The notes under the pieces were generated by a model that did no database searches, had not been told where the DNA came from, and worked only from the letters and a program-made list of their open reading frames with translations. The translations under genes and the position numbers were made by a program. Shown here piece after piece: positions 11,081 through 22,585 of a stretch of DNA of 64,000 bases. The stretch covers positions 45,704,309 to 45,768,308 of the forward strand of contig CM070577.1 in assembly GCA_036346355.1 (NCBI GenBank), written 5' to 3'. This DNA is from Rhipidocladum racemiflorum. Lineage: Eukaryota; Streptophyta; Magnoliopsida; Poales; Poaceae. Numbering within the stretch: position 1 is the stretch's first letter; each line of letters opens with the position of its first letter.

Positions 11081-12031
11081 CTTTCTTAGTAAGAGAAATC
11101 TGGTGTGGCTAGTAGTTGATCGTAAATGGTGTAGAAGTGAAGAGTAAAGGAAGGTTGTCTTTGTCCCAATACAAATCTTCTTGGAGATTTGGGTCTTTGA
11201 TGTGTTCCACGGTAGGGTTGATTAAATTTTTAGTGGACCACTTGGTGGTTGCTAGTAATTGCTTTTCCTTTTGGAAGTGTATTGGATCCTTTATCGCCAA
11301 TCTCTGAGCGAGTTGTGTCGACCGATGTGGATTGCTCGGTTGATAATGTTTCTACGGGTTTTAAGGACCCTGGTTATAAAGTAGGTTCTTCCCTTGGTGG
11401 TAGTGGTGGGTATTGGTCTTTTGTAAAAGATCAATCTTTTGCAAGGTTTTAACCTCGTTTGTTCAAATAGTTGGTGGTCTTGGAGTGTTCGTCTCACTTG
11501 GTTCGCTTCGTCTTGAATACGACGAACCACAGTAGAGAGGTTGAGGTGTGAAAACACTTTTGTGCGTGGGAGCTAAAAAGGGGTTGGTACCGCGTTATTC
11601 CAGGGAGTAGTGTTGGTTTAAGGGATCGGGCACTTTAGTGCCAAGGAATGGTTAGTTTGAGGAGTGTGTGACCGTTTTATTTCATGGTCTGTTTGGGAAT
11701 TTATCCAATCGCTTGGGTTGTGCTGAGGCCTTATGTGAGTGCTTGAGTTTCAATGTTGAGTAAAGTTTTTGCAAGTCTTGAATTTGAGTTATCATTAATG
11801 CCTTTGGTCTTCAAATCTAAGAATCTGGTCATCGAGTCTTGATCAGTGTAGTTCCCGTGGTTTTAGTTAGAGAGTGCAGTGACCTGGGATAATGAAGTCT
11901 CGCGTGTGCGAGCAATATCCAGAGTTATTCCCATCAGGTATGAAATGTGAAGCCTGGCTATCTTTTGTTTTGCTGGGTTGAGTAGTGGTGTGTCTAGGAT
12001 TCGAGGTCGAATCCTGTTGAAGGGGGGAGAA
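11081..12031 (+). mobile_element. 3' internal end of an L-family gypsy element with PPT
   Basis: About 950 bp between the gag-only element and the L-family 3' LTR. No long frame survives. The last codons read DSRSNPVEGGRM across the PPT GAAGGGGGGAGAA (12019-12031), typical of the 3' end of plant chromovirus-type gypsy internal regions. It is the remaining right end of an element into which the gag-only element inserted. Confidence 0.65.
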
Positions 12032-15000
12032 TGTGACACTACAGGATTTCAAACATTATAAAGGATGAAATCGGAGGTTAAAACTTTACGTTATGCAGTT
12101 TAATCGCGTTTCCGGACCGATTTCGGGAGTTTGGGCCTCTCTGGGGAAGTTTGGGCCCTAGGATTTGAGCCGTGGGCTTTAGTGGGAGGGTTTTTGGGCC
12201 GATGTGGGAGTGGAAGGCCAGGTTGGGGCACCTCCCTTGCCCTTGGTGCGCCCCACCCCCACTTGGAAACCCTAGCCCCCACTTTTCCCCTCCTCTCCAC
12301 CCTTCCCACCTCCTAGCCGCCACCCCCCATCTCCTCCCCCATTGTGCCACCACCCTCCCCTCCCCTCTCCACCTCTCTTGCTGCTTATAGGAGGTCCCCC
12401 ACTGATGAGGACATCACTACCATGGATACTGCCATACCTACAAACCCAATGGAAACCAACAATGTCATACAAGGACCAATTACTCGAGCTCGCGCACGTC
12501 AATTCAATTACCAGGTGAATGCGTTCCTCGGATTGCATACACATAATTTAATGAATGAAATGCTATTTAATCCTTGTGATAATTTTATTGTCCTTAGGAA
12601 CCAAGGAGAAGGACTCCCAAACATCCAGCATGAAGCCAATTCTTCCGGTGCACAAGTTATACTCGGATTCGGCCTCCGGGACAGCACCAACTTAAAACGA
12701 CCATAACTTTTGATCCACAAGGGTGCTTGGGGTCTATGAGTACTAGTTTGAAAGGTTTCGACGTCCTCTTTCCAACGGATCCGACCCCATCCCCAGATTC
12801 CGTCCGAGTCAACGAGAATCTGCAAAACAATTGGCGTCACTTTTCCAAACCGAGAAGACTTGGGCTTTGGGCCTTGTAATAGAGTTGTAGTTGGTATCCT
12901 ACTGCTTTGGACGTGATTCCCACGCCCCTAGCTTTCATAAATAGCCAGACATCGGCTCCTTAGGGTTTTGGGTTTTATTTGATTAGTTTAGCCAAGTGCA
13001 AACTTGATCCTGCGAGTTGTCTTTGGACAGCCACCTTGTCGAGATCGTCAATAAGACTCCACTTTGTTTCGCTTCCAGTTTTATTCGCAATTTCAGATTG
13101 CTTATCCTATTGTTCTTGCTTGTTCTTCGGTTGCTTGCAGGAATTGAACCTCGTGTTCAGGTTGATCGTGCCTACGGCAAGATCAATAACCCGCTGGAGT
13201 TGGTTTAGCGATTGCTAAGGCGCATCGTCGTCGTACGGTGTAGTCGGATCGTCAAAGTCGACTCTAACAAATCGATCGTGTGTTTCTCATCGAAAGATCG
13301 GGACACCCATAGTGCCATCACGGCTCCATCACCCACCACGCAACCTTGCTGTCCCCTCCAACGGGAAACCCCGCGACGAGATCCGGCGATTTCGGCGCGA
13401 GGAGGACGATCGAGGAGCCCGATAGGAAGGATTTCGGCGTTCGTCGTTCGTCGGGAAGAGGTAAAGCATGGGTGATCCTTGGGGTTGATCTAGGTGGTGT
13501 TCTAGAGGTGGATTTAATGTTTTTAGATCAATTGGTGGTGCTATAATTGGGTAGATTAGATGAAATCTGGAGGTTTTCACGTTCTCTGTTTCGGGCATAT
13601 TGTGCAGTCGACCTAGGGTTTGAGTTTTCGCCAATTTAGATTTAGAATTTGGTCGTCCTCCTGTTGAAGAGGTTGTAGGTAATTGAAATACCTTTAATTG
13701 GACGTAAAGAATGCTTAATTCCGATCAGCCATTTGAAAGTTATGCTCGTTTTACCAAACGTGTTCAAAACTGTGACGAGATTGGAACAGATCACGGTATT
13801 CTGTAGATTAAACCACTTTAGATTCCGAATCAGTTTTTCCATATACTTAGGAAAAGTTAGGAAATTTCCTAAGCTACGCGAGGATGTACTCGTTTAATCA
13901 ATTCGGAGTTTTAGAACGCAAGTTATGCTCGTTGAAAGTCTGCTGTCCCGACGGGACAGAACCTCTATTTTTGGGTTTTGTGAGTAGTTTGTGAAGTCAG
14001 GGTAGAATAGTGTTTGCGTATTGTTTTGTGGGCATGATTTTGAGTGTGTGGTACCTATGTGCAGGTGGTGTGACCCCGGGAGTGCCCTCTACTTCTCGCC
14101 AATCCGTCGCCCGTGGTTGAGGTAAGTGTATTGGAATGTGTAGCGGGTTGTAGGTTGCTAGCTTTGATGAGTTGAATTTGAATATATGATGTGTTCACAT
14201 GCCATGCTTTAATGTTTGCCATTAATATGATGAATACGGTTTATTATGTTGTGATGCCATATGTTAATGTACAAGTTATTTATGATGTTGGCATGTTTCC
14301 ATACATGGCATGATACATGGCCGGGTCGGTGAGAAAGTCATAACTAGTCCGGTAAGGTCGGTGAGAAAGTTATGACTAGTCCGGGGTGCCATTGAGTAAG
14401 TCCTACATCGTGATTCCATCCACTGCAGTGAATGGAAGCGAGGAGTAGGCACCCTCCATCTTCGGGATGGAAGGGAAGAGAGGGTGCACACCGATGGGTG
14501 TGCACTCAACCATACCGGTATGAGTTTCTAGGAGACATGTGCATCGCATTGCATTGCATACATGATGATGATGATATGAGAATATTGATATGTGGGCATG
14601 AATAAGATGATAGGCATGATGTGAGGTGTTGTGGCCATGTAATTGTTCTTTTGTACCACTGCAATATACTTGCTGAGTGTTGAACTCACGCTTGTCCTTT
14701 CTTGTTGTTTTAGGTACCATGAGATCGGCATGCGGGGAAGGGAACTAGTCACACTCCTACACGTAGCTTCACACATATGTTCCCATAGTTATTCATTTGG
14801 AGTCTTGATAATAAATTTAGGGTGATGCATATTGGTTTATGGTTTAGTTTCGTGTTATGAGAGCCTTATTGTTCGTTTGGCTCATGAAGACTTTGAATGC
14901 TTGAAATTTGACTTATATTGCTGTCATTCCATTATTTATTGCTATTTTAAATGTCTCATATATTGCCATATATTGCTATGCTATTGTTATAGCTTCAATT

Positions 15001-15144
15001 CTTGGAAAAACAAAGGAGATGCTGCCAAAATTTTCGGTATTAGCATTTGCTCCTTTGCTGTAATTTACTTCTAATTGTGGTATTTAGAAGTTGCTTAGTC
15101 TATGTTTGGTAGCATTCGGGCATACTAAATGCCGGGGTGTTACA
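12032..15144 (+). repeat. L-family 3' LTR (with nested solo LTR)
   Basis: Starts TGTGACACTAC right after the PPT and ends GGGGTGTTACA. Without the nested solo LTR it is about 2.2 kb, like 25156-27347 (2192 bp) and 56014-58184 (2171 bp). It carries the family's conserved modules: two GGTCGGTGAGAAAGT boxes at 14324-14383, a GTGCACACC/GGTGTGCAC hairpin at 14484-14505 and the palindrome CATACCGGTATG at 14511-14522. Confidence 0.85.
12403..13331 (+). mobile_element. Solo LTR of the gag-only gypsy family, TSD CCCAC
   Basis: A 929 bp copy of the 10158-11080 LTR begins TGATGAGGACATC and ends CTCCATCA. It sits inside the L-family LTR. The five bases before it (12398-12402) and after it (13332-13336) are both CCCAC, a 5-bp target duplication. 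Its end is 11 bp beyond the end of the 923-bp copy, so the exact right edge is the least certain part. No internal region is present, so it is a solo LTR left by LTR-LTR recombination. It carries part of the GPITRARARQFNYQ frame. Confidence 0.75.
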
Positions 15145-16249
15145 GAACTCTATATCAATACCCTAGAGAGGTTTTGGATGGATCAAATCAAGATGAAACT
15201 CAAAGGACAAAAACCAATCTAGAACAAGAACAAGCATGCAAACAATAACCAAAACAGGAAACACTATAGCAACGCGGTTACTGTAGCACGCAAGGATCTG
15301 GAAGAATTGATCTTTATTTCTTTTTATCTAAAGTACTCCAAACAAAAGAGTACAACCCTAAAACCTGCCCAAGACTTGATGCATAAACAGGAGGCACCTC
15401 CCTCTATTTATACAGAGCAAACACAAAGAGTCCTGAATAAAATTCCTACTCCTAATCCTAGAAGAAGTCTCACTCCTAATCCTAGAAGCAGTCTGTATTC
15501 AACACAACTCCACTTGGCCCAACCTGGCCAAATACAGCTCCTGCACGCATATGGCAACCCAGCCATACTCACGTGACTAACAACTCTGCACGCGTACGGC
15601 CACCATGCCGTACTCACGTGACTAACCATTCTTCATGTGCACCGTCCTCTAGCCTGAACGTCCTGCATGACATCCTTGACCACCAAGACCTCGATTCCTC
15701 CCTGAATCTAGTTCTGGTCCCATCATCGCCACGTTCGCCCTCGAGCAACACCTGCACATGAACAAAGCACAAAATGATTCCGAGCACAAGTCCGCGACTT
15801 GACTCAACATTAGTCCATGCAAATATTCACACGAGCATTGCATAAGTTCAAAACATGCATTATGAAATTCAAACAAATTTCATAACCATAGATCAATCAC
15901 CAAACAATTTTCAAAATCCCAAAAATCAACCTCGAGCAAAAAAACCATTCACGCCGGACCAAACATCGATCTGGCGCAGCTCACGATGGACCATATATTT
16001 GGTCCAGTGTACATGTGAAAGTCTTAGTTCAATTCATAGAAAACATGTTCAAAAACACGTTCACGACGGACCAAACTTTTTGGTCTGGCGTACATTCAAA
16101 AAAGACAACGCTCAAAAATGCGTTCACGACGGACCAAAACTTTGGTCCGGCGTAGATGCGAAATCTGGCCTCAAAATGCCGTTCAAGATGGACCAAAAGT
16201 TTGGTCCGGCGTGCATGTAAAAAATAGGCTTCAAAAGCTCTATCGACGA
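15145..16249 (-). mobile_element. Copia-type LTR fragment (Sirevirus-like), minus orientation
   Basis: The block 15655-15830 is similar to the reverse complement of 41940-42110 in the copia solo LTR (shared AAGTCCGCGACTTGACTCAA). A minus-strand TATA box (TATAAATA) is at 15405-15412. The fragment contains a tandem pair of about 45 bp at 15541-15628 (TACTCACGTGACTAAC in each) and a series of palindromic modules at 15940-16215. Neither end could be fixed. Confidence 0.5.
15940..16215. repeat. Five degenerate palindromic modules (GGACCAAA-TTTGGTC)
   Basis: Units at about 15943, 15982, 16058, 16120 and 16185 share TTCACGACGGACCAAA followed by TTTGGTCCGGCGTACAT and an A-rich spacer. Three of them form near-perfect GGACCAAA/TTTGGTCC inverted repeats. 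The spacing is about 40-75 bp. Confidence 0.7.
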
Positions 16250-16892
16250 TTGGAGAACGGGCTCCTGCCGAGCTTACTTGTTGAATGAGGGATCAACAGG
16301 GGCCCCCTCGTACGAGCAGGGGGGAACGTCCGAGCGATGCCAAGATGGGAGAAACGCGTGGTGTTTATCCTGGTTCGGGCCTCTCACTCCCGAGATAACA
16401 GCCCTACTCCAGTGTATTATCTTATGATTGGTCGAAAAAAGAAGTCCCCTTACAAGTGTTTCCGGGGGGATTAAATACAGAACCTCATGCTGTACATGAG
16501 GTAACTACCCCCTAGATTTACACCATGCTTCCATAACCGTGGCACCCACGATCCGGTCCCTTGATCTGCGCAAATAATTTGAATTTTCGGTGCACCCGCC
16601 CTTGATTTCCGGCAGATTAATTGCCACCTTCCTTTCTAGTGGCACGACTGGGTCCCCCGACCATCCACCCGGCTAACGGCGTGGCCTTCACGAGCTTGGT
16701 TGCTCGTGATCGTCCAGTATGGTCGTAGGCGGATGGGTAGATATGCATGCTCGGGAGTTATGTTGCCTAGATGGTCTCCCGAGCATCTTCTGCTGGTGCT
16801 GTACGGTCGGTAGCTTCAAGATTTTCTGGTGGTGCAACGGTGTTTTATCAGATAGTTAATCCCCGACATATATGTATTCGACCAATTCGCTA
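16250..16892. other. Probable Tat-type gypsy LTR fragment
   Basis: No coding frame. The stretch with TATCCTGGTTCGGGCCTC and AACAGCCCTACTCCAGTG resembles the corresponding part of the Tat LTRs at 41418 and 49853 (AGGTTCGGGCTCTC, ATAATACCCTAGTCC) in style. It includes an 11-bp-arm hairpin ATGCTCGGGAG/CTCCCGAGCAT (16747-16757, 16776-16786). Assignment is tentative. Confidence 0.35.
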
Positions 16893-16949
16893 GTATAACC
16901 TTCCATGTGTATGTATACGTATATTATTCGGATGATCCACGTGTATAAA
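16893..16949 (+). repeat. Left copy of a ~55-bp direct repeat flanking an LTR
   Basis: From GTATAACC to GTATAAA, it abuts the LTR start and matches 19568-19622 with about five substitutions and a 2-bp gap. Confidence 0.75.
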
Positions 16950-19567
16950 TGTAACACCCCAATTTTTGCTTTTCAAGTAACCGGCCACCATTAGATCCTA
17001 ACCGTTGGATCTAGATCCAACGCACGAGATTGAGCCACATAATCATAACCGCGCCGTGCTAGATGCGTTCGTAGCCGTTCGATCGAGATCGAACGGCGTA
17101 TAGCGTGCCATGCGTCGCCACCTGGGTCATGCCACATCGCCCTTGATGCGGCTAAACTCGATCGGATCCTAGCCGTCCGATCCAAATCGAACGGTCCAGA
17201 TCGACCATGTTAACCCCAAACGTGCGAGATCCAGATCCAATCTAGACCGTTGATTTTCAAAGCAACGGCCCAGGTTGCGCTATGTGTCCGGTAGCCAAAC
17301 CGTCGCGATCCACGCGGGCGCGCCCGGTCGTCGCTGATGTCACGCGTGACGTCAGCATGGGCCCGCGTGTCAGCGTCTGGCCCAACCACACCATGTTGTC
17401 ATCCGTGACGTCATGATGACGTCACGGTGGGGCCCAACTGTCAGAACCGTTCGGACAAGCCTGATGACATCAGCAATGACATCATCCGAGTGGGTCCCAC
17501 GTGTCAGCGACATGTATACCCGTGGATCGGGTCCACGGTGGACCGAGCCGGAGCCGTGGACCGAGCCCGTAGACCGGATGACGTTGTGCTGACGTCATAA
17601 TTCGATTTTTCTATAGAAAAATAATTCGGTGGAAATTCGAATCCGCCGCTGACATCATGCTGACGTCATAATCGGATTTTTCAATGGAAAAATAAATGAA
17701 TTAATTCGGTTTATTCTTTTATTTGATTTTTCGAACTTCATACGCTTATAACTTTTGTGTTTTAACTCCGATTTGGGTGATTCTAATTTCTAAATTTTTA
17801 TAAAATTGATCTCTACTTAATGGTGAATTTTATTTAATTTTTTGACATGAGTTTTCCTATGTTTATATTTATTTAATTGATTTTCCAAACTTTAAACGGT
17901 TATAACTTTTGTGTTTTAACTCCGATTTGGACGATTCAAATTTCTAAACATTTATAAAATTGTGCTCTTTATGTTTGCATTTTTGGGCACTTTTTGTCAA
18001 CTGTTTAATTATATATAAAAGTACTTTTTGAAGGCAAGTTATGCTTTGACCATATTGTCCCCACTTTGGAAATTATTTTGATTTAAATTACTGCATGCTA
18101 ATTTAATTAGAAGATGCTTTGATTAATTCTGGAAATTATTAAATGTCAATTTTCTGTATTCCACCTTGACATAAATAATTGTATGCCATGACCCTTTGTC
18201 ACCCTAGTCTGGGTTAAGTAGTTGGACATTATTAATTCGCCAACATGGGTATTTAGACCGCTGTAGTACAATGCTTAGCCCTGCCACGTAGTCATGACAT
18301 GATTTTGGATAGTTACATGTTAATATTGACATAATGAGATATGGAACCTGTTTTGGAGAAGTGACATGGGTTATTAATGACGATGTTGATGGCACGTGGT
18401 GCATGGTAATCAACTGGGGTTTATTAAATGCTTTAGACCGGGGCAAGTGGCAAGAGTGATCTGGTGGGCCATGAGTGGCACCGGGAAAGTCGTTTTGGTT
18501 CTTCGGCAGTCTTGCCTTGGTCACCCTAAGGACTTAACCTTGCAAGCCTTTGATCTGAGTCAAACGTGCAACCACATGTCTGTAATGGGACGGACCTAGT
18601 TGAATAAGCTGCTAATAACTTGCTTGTGGAACCTCAGGATATCAACTACAACTTTTGTGTAGTTGTACGGGGGAGCGTACCGGGACGATGGCTAGGTACC
18701 CATCTAACGGTTGGTTGGCCTAGACTTCGCCTTTGCTAAGGGAAGGGCTAGTGCACAACAACCGGGGAGGTCCACTTGTGTAGTTAGAGGCTTCCGAAAG
18801 ACTTTGTTACGGACACTCGCCTTTGGGGTGTTTGGTTGTATCTTGTGGGTAAAGTGCATAGCCTCTGTAGAGTGTACAACCTATTCAAATAGCTGAGTCC
18901 ATGGTATTGGACACTACTCGGGGATTAGAGTCAAGGGTTAGACTTTCATGAAAATAACTTGGCCTTGGAAAATGTATGGGTTGAAATGATGAATTGGACC
19001 TAGGACTGGAAAATGTGTTACTTGTGAAATCATTGTGAAAGTACTCTATTTATTATTGTTTACTGCTTTGCAATTTATTACTGTATTTACATTTGTTGTT
19101 TTTGTTTAAATGAACCTATTAGCCTATCCTTTGTAATAAGCCATGCATATAGAATATTAGTTTGCATTCTGTGCATGACTTGCTGAGTACCAAGTACTCA
19201 CCCTTGCCACAATACAAACATCAGTTGAAGAGGAAGCGACGCCAGCTTTGGAGGAGGAATTCCAGGAGGAGCCGTCTACTTAGGGAGCGAGCCCAGTCAG
19301 TTGCCTGTGGCATATTGGTTGGCGTCACGCGTTTCTTTATTTTTCCACTGCAGTTATTTCTTTCAATAAGTTTCTACCCTGTGAGGCGTACTTTTGTAAC
19401 TTGACCATAAGGTCGAGCAACCAGTTTGGTTAGTTAAATAAAGTACTTAATTAATTCGTTGAGTATGATTGTGATATTTACCGATGTTGAGACTGTGTGC
19501 ACTAGCGTAATCCTGGACTAGTGCTGAATACAAAGAGGGTCCGGATTTGCAAATTCGGGTCCCGACA
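16950..19567 (+). repeat. Solo LTR of the LTR-A family (2.6 kb)
   Basis: Starts TGTAACACCCC and ends TCGGGTCCCGACA. It matches the 2619-6031 LTR in reverse, including GGCAAGTTATGCTTTGACCA. No PBS or PPT adjoins, so it is a solo LTR. Its U3 holds a row of CCGTT-GATC palindromes (17003-17022, 17075-17096 and degenerate ones at about 17170 and 17240). It has five TGACGTCA sites and a duplicated AT-rich block (about 17735 and 17888, each with TATAACTTTTGTGTTTTAAC). Confidence 0.85.
17347..17668. promoter_or_regulatory. Cluster of five TGACGTCA (bZIP/as-1-like) sites in LTR U3
   Basis: Perfect octamers at 17347-17354, 17406-17413, 17417-17424, 17590-17597 and 17661-17668. The middle pair is separated by 3 bp, exactly as at 4786-4804 in the other LTR. 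TGACG motifs are known binding sites for TGA-type bZIP factors in plants; activity here is inferred. Confidence 0.6.
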
Positions 19568-20094
19568 GTAACCTCCCATATGTATGTATACGTATATTAT
19601 TCGCATGATCCGCTTGTATAAATTAGGAAGCATACATGTATATGTATAAATATATTTTAACGTGAACCAAATTGTCCTGGTATGCATGCATGAAGGATAC
19701 ATATATACAGCATGAACAGTACGTGCATGAAAAACTAAAGCTAGATGTACGTACTAATTTCCAGGATTTGCGAATTTTGTCTTTCTCACTACAAATTCGT
19801 TTTTAATCCAAATCGCTTGCAACAAATTTTGTTAATTAGTAAAAATTAATACCTTTCTACAGTAAGTTTATGAAATTTTATAATTAAATTTATGCTGTTA
19901 AATTATTCACGGAAAGTCCAAACTTATGAATTTTATAGCTTCTAAACTATACGTCCAAAAATACCGAAATAAATTTATAAATCTTAGAAAATGCTAAATT
20001 AATTATCTGGAAGTTTTCATGAAATTACAAACTAGTTTGATTTGTAGTATTTTCTGAATGTGTGTTTGTATGTTGTATTGCGTGTTTATTTGGT
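19568..20094 (+). other. AT-rich spacer starting with the right copy of the 55-bp repeat
   Basis: 19568-19622 repeats 16893-16949. The rest (to about 20094) is AT-rich with no frame, RNA gene or clear repeat. It may be the diverged 5' part of the next LTR fragment, but I cannot align it. Confidence 0.5.
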
Positions 20095-21804
20095 CTTTAT
20101 CTGTTACGCGTAGACATCGAGTTGTGTGAGGACACGGATTTCGAGGATAAAGCTCCAGACCAAGACCTAAACCAAGACCCGCTGCTTTACAAAGGCAAGT
20201 TGTGCTTTGACCATGTTGCTCCTACATATTGAAATGTATTTTTATTTAAACTATGCATGCTATGTTGATTAAAATGGATTAAATTAACTTGGGTAAAGTA
20301 GCTAATCAACCTAGTTGTTAATACCACCTTGATGTTAATATTTGTATGCCATGTACCCTTGTCACTTGAAGTTTAGTTAAAATAGTTGGATGATAATATT
20401 GTGCCAACACGGGAGGCTAGACCTTGAATAGATGCTTAGCCTTGCCTATACGTGGAATGTTGTTTCAAATTGCAAAAGAATATTGATTAATGAGATATGG
20501 AACGTATTTTGGAAATATTGTATCATTGCCGCATGATGAAGTTGAAATGTAGATACGTGTGTGGTTCTACATGGAAGTTGAGTTATTGCTGGCATGTGTT
20601 GCACAATAAACAACTGGGGTGGGAAATGATTTAGAACGGGGCAAGTGGCAAGATGGCTTCGTGCTAGGAGGGCCTTCGTGGCAACGGGATGAGTGATGTG
20701 AGGGATGTGTGCCAAATTTTTGAGAGAAGGATGTCTTGCCCTGGACAGTTAAGGACTTCACCTTGCAAACCTTTGAACTGAGTTACTCATACAACCACAT
20801 GACTGGAGTGGGACGAACTTAGTTTAGTAGGATTCTGAAATTTCCCCTTTGACACCTCGGGGCGACAATTACACGCAGTGTAGTTGTAAGGGGGGGCGTA
20901 CCCGCTACGGCTTGGTACCCATCCAACGGTGTTTGTCAGTCCTATACTTCGACTCGGTGTGAGGGGAGTGGTAGTGATGGCAATACCGGAGAGGGTCATA
21001 GGTTGAGATAGAAGTTTCTGAAAAACTTTGTTACGGTCAATCGCCTTTGTGGTGTGTGACTGTATCTTGTGGGTAAAGTGTACAACCTCTGCAGAGTGTG
21101 TCAAATCTATTCGAATAGCCGTGTCCACGGTACTGGACATTGCTCAGGGATTACAGTCAAGGATTAGAACTTCTAAAATAAAATGTGGGAGTGGGGCTAT
21201 GTGCCATAGAAAAGTGAAACTGATTTAGACATGTGTACCATAATCTTTGGAAAAGAATTGAGAAACTTACTGTTATAATATTGTTTTACTATCCTTAAAT
21301 CTAAATAGGATTATCTGTTTAAAAATACTGCTTGATGCAAAGTAACCAATTCAGCCATTACTTTGGAATAAGCCATGCATGTAGTAATAGAACTGCATTT
21401 TGTGCATGACTTGGTGAGTACTGTGTGTACTCACCCTTGCTTTCAACACAATCATCAGTTGAGGAGAAGACTACAACTTCGAAGGAGGAGAAGTTCCACG
21501 AGGAGGCAATTATCTAGGAGTTGAACCGTGTGAGTTGCCTATGGCATATTGATGGGAGTCACCGACGCTCTTCGTTCCGCTGTTGTTTATCTACTTGTGT
21601 TATTGTAAGCCCTACGTGGCAGACTAATGTAAGGTGACCTTAAGGTCTTGCAACTAGTTTATTTAATGTTTGAAGTACTTTATTATTAATTCCGCTATGT
21701 ATGATTGTGGTACTTCATCCCTATTATTACTGTGTGCGCTAGCGTGATCCTGGACTAGTGCAGGATACACAGAGGGTCCGAATTTGTAGATTCGGGTCCC
21801 GACA
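20095..21804 (+). repeat. 5'-truncated LTR-A family copy
   Basis: Matches the 3' two-thirds of the other LTR-A copies: GTAGACATCGAG, AAAGGCAAGTTGTGCTTTGACC, ACTCACCCTTGC, and the end TTCGGGTCCCGACA. No TGTAACACC start is present. Divergence is clearly higher than between 2619-6031 and 16950-19567, so this copy is older. Confidence 0.75.
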
Positions 21805-22060
21805 CTGCCCCACGCGCTCGCCTGCGCCACGTCACTTGTCCCTCGCCCACACGTGCACAAGCCTACCCCCACGCACTCGCCCCCGTCACACCGCCTGTTC
21901 CATGCCCATACAGTGTACGCTACGCTCGCATGCCCACGCCCACACGCCACACTCACATCCTGTGCCCACACGCCATGCTGCCTGCCTGCCCACGTCGCGC
22001 TTTCACGCACTAGCCTGCCCGCGCATGCTAGCCCGTGCCTGCTTGCCCCCGCACGCGCTA
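21805..22060. repeat. C-rich low-complexity tract
   Basis: Irregular CCCACGC/GCCTGCC repeats. Open frames on both strands here (about 100-150 codons) come from composition and lack any domain. Confidence 0.6.
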
Positions 22061-22069
22061 CTGTGGTGC

Positions 22070-22089
22070 TAGCTGTAATATTACAGCTA
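22070..22089. repeat. 20-bp perfect palindrome
   Basis: TAGCTGTAATATTACAGCTA, at the end of the C-rich tract. Confidence 0.8.
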
Positions 22090-22585
22090 CAAGTACAATA
22101 CTTTGGCAACCTTGTTTAAAAGAACAAAACTTCAATATAAGGAGTAATTTGGCTACAAGAATGGTGTACGGTTTTTTTTTAAGATAAGCTTGTAAACAGT
22201 CAAAATTTGTCAGATTAAATTTTTTTGTTTGGTTGTGGCCCTAGCGACTTCGCATTCTTTACTGCAATTGCATAAATAGCTAAATGGTTGCTTCTATCAT
22301 GACACAATTGTGCATCCATGTGGAGATTGTTTTTTTCTCTTCTTCATAATAGGAAATTCTTGCAAGCTTTGGAGCTCACTTCTCCTCACTTCCTCCCTCA
22401 TTTCCCCCACTCGTGAGCTCTCCTCCTGGCTTCTCCCCATTCCTTGGCCCTTCCCTGCTTTTTCCTGGTCAAGCATCCCACCGCATGGAGCCTTCCTTGT
22501 CGAGCAGCCCCCATGGAGCCTCCAAGCCAGCACCTCCTCCTCACTCCTTTCAGCTGAATAGCAGCAACTACCTCCTCCTCCTTAT

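Noticed and set aside
21663..22119. Open frames of 88-148 codons in the C-rich tract
   Set aside because: Low-complexity His/Pro/Ala or Gly/Val text on both strands; composition artefact.
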